DNA from: Sciurus carolinensis
Lineage: Eukaryota; Chordata; Mammalia; Rodentia; Sciuridae
Assembly: GCF_902686445.1 (NCBI RefSeq)
Contig: NC_062218.1
Coordinates: forward strand, 134,029,241-134,093,240
DNA length: 64,000 nucleotides
Reading direction: 5' to 3'
Part shown: positions 1 through 10,553 of the stretch, piece by piece
Layout of the letters: every line of letters starts with the position of its first letter
How positions within the stretch are numbered: position 1 is the stretch's first letter
The notes under the pieces: model-generated
Seen by the model: only the letters and a program-made list of their open reading frames with translations
What the model was told of the DNA's origin: nothing
Database searches by the model: none
Position numbers and translations under genes: made by a program

Positions 1-140
1 CTAAGGTAGGAGGATCACAGGTTCAAAGCCAGTCTCAGCAACTTAGTGAGGCCATAAGTATCTTAGACCCTGCCTAAAAATAAAAGAACTGGGGATATGG
101 CCCAGTGGTACAGCACCCCAATTCCAAAAAAAAAAAAAAG
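1..140 (+). mobile_element. B1-ID composite SINE, cut by window edge
   Basis: It starts inside the B1 half; the ID half ends gtacagcaccccaattcc plus A14. Confidence 0.85.
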
Positions 141-271
141 AAAATGATATTTGCAAATAGGGTGTCAAGGGAGAGTGGGCACATGTAGTATGTTTATCTT
201 CTGCTCACAGAAATGTTCCCTTGTCTCGGTGGATTTCACTTGCAAAACAAGCTCAAAGATACCAATGACCA

Positions 272-841
272 AGTTCCTTGGTATCTGTTAGAGTTGGTTT
301 CACAACCCCACTTGCAGATACCAAAATCATCAGATGCTCAAATCCTTCTATAAAATGGCATAGAATTTTCATATAACCTATACTCATCTTCCAATATACT
401 ATTCTTGTGGGAGGCAGGGAGTAGGGTAGAAAGAGGGTCTCCCTATGTTACTCAGGCTGGTCTTGAAATTGCACAATCAGCTGATCCTCCTGCCTCAACC
501 TCCTGAGTAGCTGGGATTATAGTTGCACACCATTGCATCCCCTATTTTTTTTTTTTTTTATACTTTATGTGGTGCTGGGGATTGAATTCGGGACCTTGCA
601 TATGATGGGCAAGCACTCAACAACAACTACATGCCTGTCCCCATCCCACATACTTTAAATCATCCATAGATGTATTATAACACCTAATACAATGTAAATG
701 CCATATAAATAGTTTTGTATGATGTTTAGGAAATAATGATAAAATCTGGACATATGCAACAGAGATACAGGTTTGTTTTTGTTTTTGAGAACTGTCCATC
801 AGCAGTGGGTTGAATCTACAGATATGAAGGGCCAACTGTAT
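272..841 (-). mobile_element. TcMar-Tigger-type non-autonomous element (MER44/Tigger7-like)
   Basis: Unique-looking flanks at 272-400 and 651-841 read together as one element: ...cagatgctcaaatcc..., ctttaaatcatccatagatg, ataacacctaatacaatgtaaa, and an end gggttgaatctacagatatg...ggccaactgta. It is interrupted by SINEs at about 403-650. Confidence 0.5.
403..650 (-). mobile_element. B1 SINE plus ID SINE inserted in the Tigger-like element
   Basis: B1 on the - strand at 403-545, then an ID (ggtgctggggattgaattcg) with a T14 tail at 546-650. Confidence 0.8.
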
Positions 842-844
842 TAA

Positions 845-1226
845 GAATTACACATAAAGAATGATAAAATTATGGCATTTGCAGGCAAATGGATGAAATT
901 GGAAAATATCATGCTAAGTGAGATAAGCCAATCTCAAAAAACCAAAGAACGATTGATCTCGCTGATAAGCAGATGATGACACATAATGGGGAGTGGGAGG
1001 GGTTAGTGTTAGGGTTAGGGTTAGGGTTAGGGAGGGGGGCAAGAATGGAGGAAGGAAGGACTGTATAGAGGGAAAAGAGGAGTGGGAGGGGTGGGGGAAG
1101 GGAAAAAATAACAATGAATCAAACAACATTACCCTATGTAAATTTATGATTACACAAATGGTATGCCTTTACTCCATGTACAGAGAAACAACATGTATCC
1201 CATTTGTTTACAATAAAAAAAAAAAA
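845..1226 (+). mobile_element. LINE-1 3' end with telomere-like tract
   Basis: Typical 3' end of an L1 as found in squirrels: aatatcatgctaagtgagataagcc, a purine-rich 3' UTR, gtatcccatttgtttacaat, then a poly(A) at 1215-1227. The rest of the element is missing (5' truncation). Confidence 0.75.
1009..1032 (+). repeat. (TTAGGG)4 interstitial telomere-like repeat
   Basis: Four perfect TTAGGG units inside the G-rich L1 3' UTR. It can form a G-quadruplex on paper (four GGG runs). Confidence 0.95.
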
Positions 1227-1390
1227 AGGAAATATAAAGTGAGCTGGGCTAATACCTCCTTGGAGATAAGATTGTAAATGGAGTAGAGCATTTTAAAAAT
1301 ACAGAGTGGCATTGTATAACAGGTGTGTACAGGGCAGGGGCATTATTTCTAAAATAAACCTCTGAGAATTTGAAAAAAAAAAGAATTACA

Positions 1391-1515
1391 AAGTTGGGTG
1401 TGGTGGAGCAGACCTGTATGTAGTCCCAGCTACTAGTAAATCTGAAGCAGGAGAATCACTGAGCCCAGAAACTTATAGCCAGCTTGGGTGACATAGCAAG
1501 TCCCAGTCTCGAAAA
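1391..1515 (+). mobile_element. B1 monomer
   Basis: gttgggtgtggtggagcaga to the B1 end catagcaagtcccagtctcg; no ID half. Confidence 0.75.
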
Positions 1516-1569
1516 GAATTTCAAGATGGCAACAGCATAGCAGTTCTCAGGCCCAAGAAGCTGATTCTA

Positions 1570-2042
1570 CCTGTGGTGGAGCCCTCCAGTCCATGCTCCA
1601 AAATTTCATCACCTACCCCCTTCCCATCAGGCCTCTCAGCTTCCCCCGCACTGGCTCCCCACTTTAAGTCCACATGCCAGTCTCTCCTTCTCTGCACTCA
1701 TTTCCATTTCACTGCATTTGCCATCATGTTTTTCTGGATATTTGCATGGCTTGCTCCCTCATGTCTTCCTATTTCTGTTCAGATGTCACTTACTCAGTGA
1801 TCCATTCCTTGACCATGGAATGCCCAATATAAATTTTTGTATACATTGCCCCCCATTTAGACCCTCCCCATCTTGTTGCCCTATTTTCCTGAGGACAGAT
1901 GTTTTATTTATTGTGTCTCCTCTTGCTAGAAAGTGAGCTCCATGGTGACAGTTTTGTCCACTGCTGCATAGAATTACCCACACTTAGACCAGGGCCTACC
2001 ACATAATAGGTACTCAGCAAATATTTATTGAATAAATGGGTA
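1570..2042 (+). mobile_element. LINE-2 3' end
   Basis: Old diverged L2 tail: cagatgtcacttactcagtg, ctagaaagtgagctccatgg, then the closing ggtactcagcaaatatttattgaataaatgg. Confidence 0.7.
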
Positions 2043-2446
2043 ACTGCTATGTGGGAAAAGGTATGTCATTTTACTTTGTATTCCTTTGATTATCAATGAG
2101 AGTTAAGTATAATTTTATATATTTTTGGCAATTTGTGTCACTTGCAACCTTTTAATTAATGTTCATTAACCATTTTCTATAGGGTTTTGGGTTGAGATTG
2201 GCTTTAGTAGGTAGAGTTCAGGGTGCGAGTGAGGCAGCCATCTAGACCTAAACTGGCTGCAAAGCCTGTTAGTTTATAAATCACTCTAGAAAGAGCAGCC
2301 AGTCATTAGGATTCCCGCATGCTGCTTCGAGCATTTTTGGGCCTTGCAAAATAGAGTTTAGTCTTCCATGAGGCACATCTCAAGTAGATCTGTTTCTTTG
2401 CATTCTGCCAACACTTTTAAACTAAATACGTTTTTTTCGTTCTCAG

Positions 2447-5400
2447 GCTTATGGAGAGGGTTCTGGTGCTGACTGTAGACGCCATGTCCAAAAATTAAAT
2501 CTGCTACAGGGACAGGTTTCAGAATTGTCACTCAGGTAAGTAGTTTGAAAGGAGTATGTGTCCTGTTTTCATCCTTATTGAATGGTGGAAGTATTCATTG
2601 GAGAAATCAATAGATTTCCATGTTTTACAGTGACAGATTAAATACCCTGAACCATCCTCCCACTGAAAATAACTAAGAATGCCAGCTACAGTATTTCAGA
2701 TGCACTAATGAGCTGGCAAGAAAGTAAGTAACCCTAAACTGGGTATGGTGGCATACGCCTGTAATCCCAGGGACTCAGGAGTCTGAGACAGGAGGATTGC
2801 AAGTTCAAAACAGCCTCAGCAATTTAGTGAATCCCTAAGCAACTTAGTGAGACCCTGTCTCAAAATTAAAAATAAAATAGGCTGGGGATGTGACTGGGTG
2901 GTTAAGTGCCCCTGGGTTCTGTTACTGGTACCAAAAAAAAAAAAAAAGAAAGAAAGAAAGAAAGGAAAGGAAAAAGAAAGAAAGACAGTAAGTAACCCTA
3001 AGTGGTCAAAAGTAAAATAAAAGCCGGGGCTGGAGGTGGAACTCAGTGGTGGAGCCCTTGCTTAGAAAAAAAAAAGAAAGAAAGAAAAATGAAATAAAAG
3101 CCAAAAGCCAAAATCCAGAGAGAAAGAACCTTAGGTGTAGAGTGCTCTGGAGCCTCCATTCAGGTGGCTAGGAGGGGTGCCAGAGACAAAAGACAAAGAC
3201 AAAGGCCTGGGCTTTATGGGGGAAAAAGTTTAGTAGGAGACCTCCATATCAAGCTGAGTCCCCAAAGGCCTGTGCCCTAGCGTACAAATGAACTGCAAAT
3301 ACACTCACACTGCAGCTGGAAGGTCTTCTACATTGACCTTGGCCCTGGCTGAAGAGGGAGAAATATCTCTAAGACTTTGGAAGCACAGGGAAGCCGTCTG
3401 GTGACTTTTCAGCTTTTACACTCACTGTGTAAGAAGCCTGAAGCTGAGAATTCATTTTTCAGTTGTTCCAGGAAGTCTGCTCCCCTGGAGCAACACCTCA
3501 TCGACATAGGCCTTAAAGAATTCCCACAGATAGCAGGGTGTGGTGGTACATACCTGTAATACCAGCAACTAAGAAGGCTAAGGCAGGAGGATCATAAGTT
3601 TGAGGCCAGCCTCAGCAACTTAATAAGATTCTGTCTCAAAAAATAAAAAGGGCTCAGTGGTAAAGTGCCCCTGCTTCAATCCCCAGTACCAAAAAAATAA
3701 ATAAAAATCCATAGGGCTGGGGTTGTGGCCCAGTGGTTCAATCCTCAGCACCACATAAAAATAAATAAATAAAATAAAGGTATTGTGTTCATTTAAGACT
3801 AAAAAAAATTTTTTTAAAGTCCATACGTGAAGTTCTAAGGAGCATATACTCAGATATTTATTTAGACATGAGAGATGAGGTTTTGCTATGTTGCCTAGGC
3901 TGGTCTCAAACTCACAGTTCTCCCATGTCAGCCTCCCTAGTAGCTGAGATTACAGCCATGCACCAGTGTGCCCAACTCAGATGTTTTAAATCGATGTGTG
4001 TGTGTGTGTGTTGCTGGGGATCAAACCCAAGAGCTCATGAATGCTATGCGTTTTACCATTGAGCTACATCCCCCGCCCCAATATTCAGATTTTAAAAAAT
4101 TGTTAAACACTCAAAGAAGCATGTCACCATATACAAAAGACAGCAGAAACAAGTCAGAAAAGTCAGACTCACCAAGATTCCAGAATTTATAATATTGCAT
4201 GTTTAATGTTTAACAAAATAAAAGGGAGTTAATATGAGGGACTTTAGAAAATAGCCAGGTATATTTGAAAAAGAACTCAAAAGAATTTATAGAAATTAAA
4301 AGTAAAACCAATGTATGATTACACGAATGGTATGAATCTACATTGTGTACATCCATAGAAACAAAATGATGTACCCCATTTGTGTACAATGAATCAAAAT
4401 GCAGTCTGTAAAAAATTAAAGATAAATTTAAAAAATTAAAAAAAAAAAAGTAAAGCCAGGTGTGGTAGTGAATGCCTGTAATCCCAACAACTCAGGAAGC
4501 TGAGGCAGGAAGATTGCAAGTTCAAAGCCAGCCTCAGCAACTTAGTGAGGCCCTAAGCAACTTGGTGAGACCCTATCTCAAAAAATAAATAAATAAAAAG
4601 GGCTGGGGATGTGGCTCGGTGGTTAAATACCCCTGGGTTCAATCCCCAGTTCTAAAAAAAAAATAATAAGAAATTAAAAGTAAACTCATTGAAATTGAAA
4701 ATTCAGTGAGCTGGACATCATGGCACATACCTGTAATCCCAGTGACTCTAGAGACTGAGACAGGAGGACCACAAGTTCAAAGCTATCCTCAGCTATTTAG
4801 CAAGACCCTCAGCAACTGGTGAGACCCTATCTTAAAGTAAATAAGAAAGGACTGGGGATGTAGTTCAGTGGTGAGTGCTCCTGGGTTCAATCCCCAGTAA
4901 CACCCCCCCCCCAAAAAAAAGAACAAAGTTGGAGGACTTCTACAATCTAATATCAAGATTTATTATAAGCCGCTTCCCCCCCACAGCCATTGTATCGGTC
5001 TGAGGGGCTGGTTGTGGTCCAGGCTCGAGCTTGCTTTAATAAAACCTCGTTGTGTGATTTGCAAAAAAAAAAAAAAAAGATTTATTATAATGCTTATTGA
5101 ACTCAAGACAGTGTGATTTTGGTGAGAGACTAGTTATCTAGATACATTAGTAGGTAAATGACTAAACCAATTCTGATGTATTCATACTGTTGAATGCTTT
5201 TCAGCACCAAAGACAACATGGGTGAATCTCAAAACAGTGCTGAGTGAAAGAAGCCAGATATAAAATAAGGCAAGGGCACTTTTCAGAGTGAGGAAAAATG
5301 TTTATGTCTTGATTGGGTATGTAGTTACAAAGGTATGGTTTTATCAAAACTCATCCATCTATGTATCTAAGTAGGTATATTTTGGTATAAATTATACCTC

Positions 5401-8400
5401 AATGAATTAATTTTAAAAGTTTAAAAAAAATCTGCCTTGCCAGGTGTGGTAGCACACACCTGTAATCCCAGCAGCTCAGGAGGCTGAAGCAGGAGAATTG
5501 GGAGTTCAAAGCTAGCTTCAGCAATTTAGTGAGGCCCTAAGCAACTTAGCAAGACCCTTTCTCTACCTAAAATATACAAAAAGGGCTGGGGATATGACTC
5601 AGTAGTTAAGTGCCCCTGGGTTCAATCCCTAGTACCAAAATAAATAAATTACCCTTAGACACAATAGCATAATGAAATTGCGAACACAGGAAACAAAGGC
5701 AAGGGCTAGAAAAGAGCTAGAGAATAGACAGATAACTGACAGAACAATAGACCCAGCTTGTTAGTGGTAGCATTTAATTTTTTTTTTTTTTAAGATAAGC
5801 TATTGGGCTGGGGTTGTGGCTCAGTGGTTGAGCACTTGCCTACCTTGTATGAGGCATTGGGTTCGATTCTCAGCACCACATATAACTAAATAAATATCCA
5901 TTGAGAACTAAAAAAAATATTTAAAAAAAAAAAAAAAAAGGTAAGCTGTCTTCAGAATACCAAGCCGTCCTCAGCTGATGGCACCATGGCACATGCCTAT
6001 AATCCCAAATTGGGAGGCTGAGGCAAGAAGATCTCAGTTTGAGGCAAGCCTTGGCAACTTAGTGAGACCCTGTCTCAAAATAAAAAATGAAAAGGACTGG
6101 GGATGTAACTGAGTGGTAGAGTGTTTGCCTAGTATGTGTGAGGCCCTGGGTTGGTTCAAGCCCTAGTACCCGAAAGAAAAAAAAAGGAAAATTCCCTCTC
6201 TTGTAATATTTGAGACAGCACAACTGTAATGCCTCTCATAAAACCCTGACTGCCGAAGATGTCCCCACTGCTGGAGGGAGGGACTCTGTGCTGCAAGAAT
6301 TCAGCTGGCTTTACTTTGTGTTTAGACCCTGAGCAGGATATGCATACCTGTAATGTCTCACTTATTTTTGTAGTCACTGGTGCAGTGTTATCCCCATTCG
6401 TGGATGAGGAACCTGGGATCCAGTGATATACCCAAAGTCACACACAGCTGGTTATTGTGAAAGCCAGAATGTCAACTCTGTCTGTACCTTGAGGTCTGCC
6501 CCCTTGGCCCTGCATCGTGTTTTCTTTTGATAAGAGTTTCACCAGCCTCAATCAAATACTCCCTCTGTCCAGACCTTCTGAATTGGTAAAAGATGACAGA
6601 ATCACATCAGGACAACAGAAATATGTCCCCAAGATTCCTCAAACAGTCTTTGATATCTGTTGCTGGATCCTTGCATCCTTCTGTCTTGGTCTTCCTTGTC
6701 CTTTCTCTTCCTGATCATTTTATAAAGGACCCATATGTGATCTTTCCCTCAGGTCTCTGGGAACAGCTGTAAATGCTGGCAAAGAAAATGCAGGCGGGCA
6801 GCAGGCTGAGAATGGGACCCCACAGGTAGGCCAGCAGGTCTGTTCTAACCCTGCCTCCTGAGCTGGCTGTGTCTCCTAAGAGGTTCCATTTATGTGTTGC
6901 CAAAGGAAAATTTACAACATATTTAGTTTAAAGATCTCAATTGACTTCATTTGTGATTCTAGTATCAGGCAATACTTTATTCCATAAAATTGAATAAAGG
7001 GTTGGTTTATTCACAAAGTAGGGCTGATGAAAGCAAGAAACAAAGAACAAAGAGTAGATTGGTCATTCGAAATTATTTCCCTTGTAAGGTGGGGACAGGA
7101 AGACAGAACAATAGACAAGTAGCAGGTTCACTTCAGGTTACTTTTTTGGGGTGAGAGTTAAAGCAGAGGGAACTTTATTATCACGTCCATTGAAACTGGC
7201 CTGTTTGGAAAATTAAATTAGGCTCTCTCTCTCCTGATTTCAGATTAAATTTTAGTTTGGTAATGTGGAACTTTAGCATAGATAAGATCATTTCAGTTTT
7301 TAGTCTGGTTTGTAGCGTCCTAGTACAAAAGCCTAGTCTAAAACTATGGCCTCTTGTAATTTTTATTTAAGAATATTCATTAGTCACTGGGCCCAGAGAT
7401 GTGCTGTAGTCACAGCTACTCAGGAGGCTGAGACAGAAGACTTATTTGAGCCCAGGAGTTCGAGGCCATCCTGGGCAACATAGCAAGATCCTTGCTCAAA
7501 AACAAACAAACTGGACACAGCGGCCCACACCCGTAATCCCAGCAGCTTGGGAGGCTGAGGCAGGAGGATTGCAAGTTCAAAGCCAGCCTCAGCAACTTAG
7601 TGAGGCCCTAAGCAACTGGGTGAGACTCAAAAAGGGCTGGGGATGTGACTCAGTGGTTAAGCACCCCTGGTTTCAATCTCCCATACCAAAAGCAAACAAA
7701 CAAACAAAAGCTGGGAATATAACTTAGTGCTAGAGCACTTGCTTAGCATGCCTGAGGCCAAGTTCAGTTCCTTAATGCCAGCAAAAAAGGAACAAATATA
7801 CCTATACCATTTGGGTTTTTTATTTTGTTTTTGATACAGGGGATTGAACCCAAGAGCACTTTGTTTTGTTTTTGATATAGGGGCTTGAACCCAAGAGCAC
7901 TTTACCACTGAGCTATATCACTAACCCTTTTTATTTTAAGACAGGTCTCACTAAGTTGCCCACACTGGCCTTGAATTTGAGATCCTCCTGCCTCAGGCCT
8001 CCCAAGTCCCTGAAACCTGTACCATTTGTAAGAATGGAGTTAGCCATGTGCATAAATCTTTACAGTACTCAACACTTCATTCCATAAAGTAGAATAAGTC
8101 TGCTTGGAGAACTCCTTCCAAACTTAGATCGGCCTTGCCTCCTGTGCAGCTGCTGCTGTCTTCCCACAGCACTCTGAGGATCCCTCTGATAGGGAGAAGA
8201 AGCTGGTATCAAATACCAGCATTTTCATATTCCTTTGCTCCAGACCTGGAGCTTCCTGAGAACAGGAATAACATGCAGTTGTTAGCTGCCCCTAGCACCT
8301 GGCAGAGTAGGTGCTCAGACAGCGTCAGGTGGGCAGTGTGTGTAACAGGTTTCGTGACTGAGTAGGTGGCCCTATGGGAACATCTGTGATGCTGTGGACA

Positions 8401-10510
8401 CACAGAGCACTGTGTCCTGCCAGAGCCAGAGGGAGTGGAAACAACTGTCCACCAGCAAAGCACTGCCCCATCTCTGCTCTGCTCACAGGATCACACTGGC
8501 CATGTCCTCTCATTACTTCATCTTCATATTTTTATTATAAATGAGGGAGGTGCTCATAAGCACTCTAGTCCAGCTGTTCTGACAGCTTTGTCTGTGCTTC
8601 CCATTTGATCCCTGTACAGGGTCTTGCTTATGTTTCCCAGGCTGGTCTCAAACCAGTGAGCCCAAGTGATCCCCCTGCCTCAGCCTCTTGAGTAGCTGGG
8701 ATCACATGTACTTCATTATTCTTATTAAAAGACATTTTTTTTTGCATCCTGAAGTTTTCACTTGTATCATTCTTCTATATGTAGTTTTCATGATTCTCAT
8801 TTTTAAAAAGTATTAGGCTGGGGTTGTAGCTCAAGGGCAGAGGGCTTACCTAGCATGTGCAAGGCCTTGGGTTCAATTTCCCAACACCACAAAAAATTAA
8901 TAATAATAATAATAAAGCTTAAGAGTACCTACAGAATATTGTGGGCCTACCAGTGCTGATTCCCTTATTGTGGGGGCAGTTAGTTGCCTCTCCACTTAAG
9001 CCATTAGTAGTGGGGATTGAACCCAGGGGTGCACTACCACTGAGTTACATTCCCAGTCCTTTTTTATTTTCAATTTTAAGGAAGGGTCTCATTAAGTTGC
9101 TCTGTCTGCCCTTGAACTTGTGATCCTCCTTCCTCAGCCTCCCAAACAACTGGTATTACAGGCTTGTGCCACCATGCCCAGCTATTATAAATAAATATTT
9201 GCTATTATTTGTAACCCTGTCATGAGTATCATTTTTCCCTTTGCATTGTTGGGGATGGAACCCAGGGCCTCAGCCTTGCTAGGCAAGTGCTCTACCACTA
9301 AGTTACACCTGACCCCTGTGACAAGAATCTTTGTGCATTGGTCATTTGGAGATCCTGAGTTCAAGGAGTATAGATCTTTGGAAAGTCCTTGACAAGTTGT
9401 GCCCTGATACAAGGCCTGGACCAATATACACTGTCCCCACTGTTATCTTAGGGCAGCTGTGTCCCCATTAGCTTTGAGCCAGGTGCCTTTCTTGATAATG
9501 AGGGAGACATGGGTCCTAAGACCCTCAGACCTAAGCGTTAAGCTGAGGGTTTTTTTTAAATCAAAGTGGCCACTTTGTAACTCCAGAGTAAACCTCTTTC
9601 CCAACCCTGCAGGGAAAATCTCAGGCCTTGGAGACCCGCTGGCTGAAGTATCTGGACAAAGGCAGCCCAGAAAAGGAGCTGGAAGGAGGAATATGTTTCC
9701 ACACACAACCCTCATCCAACCCAGAGCAGCCAGGCCCTCCCGCCAATCAAGCACTTCCCAGAAAAAGGTGCCAAGTGGGTCTCTAATCCTGCCCTTGCCC
9801 CGTGCCCACACCGATGTCTGGAAGGAGGGAATGGGAGCAGCCCAAGTACCATATGCCAGTGGGCAGGAAAGCTGGGGGACAGCCATCACTGCTAGTCCCC
9901 TTTGGCCTTGGGTGCTACCAGAGAAAGACGAGGACTGGGTAGGACACTGGCATGGGCCCCCTGTATGCTCAATTAATTCTAAGTGTCTCAAACCAAACAG
10001 AAATTGGGAAAGAATCATTAAGGGCAAGGTTGATAAAAGGCCAGAGTGGCCAATGGGCTTGGGAGCTTTTAGCCTAGAGAAGCAAAGACCTCAGACTTTC
10101 AGGGTTTCTCTTCCCCTTAATTTCCTGTTTTAGTTAGTGTTCTGGAAGAAGTTGCCTTAGGCTGAGCACCTAGGATGTTTTCTCAGGGCAGGTGCTTTCA
10201 GGACGTAGATTCTAGTGGTCAAATAAAAACATCCTAACAATTAGCCACAGGGCAGAAAAATGGAAGGCCTGGGCTCTTCCTGGGGAGCCACCTGGGAAGT
10301 TGGGTCTGGCCAGGTGACTATGGAGTTAGGCTCTGGGGGAACTGGTTGATGACAGCACTTTCTCTCTGCCAGGAAATGGAGCCAGAGCACAGACCAGCCT
10401 CCTCAGACCCTTGTTGTCCAGGATTCAGATGACACTGAAGTCACCTTGGAACCCCAGGAGGTCAGTGATGAAGAATATTTCTCTTCTGATCCCCTCATCA
10501 CTGAGCTTAC

Positions 10511-10553
<43 letters not shown>

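Noticed and set aside
1009..1032. Chromosome end or fusion point
   Set aside because: Only four TTAGGG units, embedded in a normal L1 3' UTR with conserved sequence on both sides.
3714..3790. tRNA-like units with A and B box-like words in ID elements
   Set aside because: They carry A-rich tails and occur in dozens of diverged copies, so they are SINEs rather than tRNA genes.
9443..10027. 194-codon minus frame and 224-codon plus frame around the MRNIP exon at 9613
   Set aside because: The minus frame is antisense of the exon; the plus frame overruns both splice sites. Only 9613-9767 matches MRNIP.
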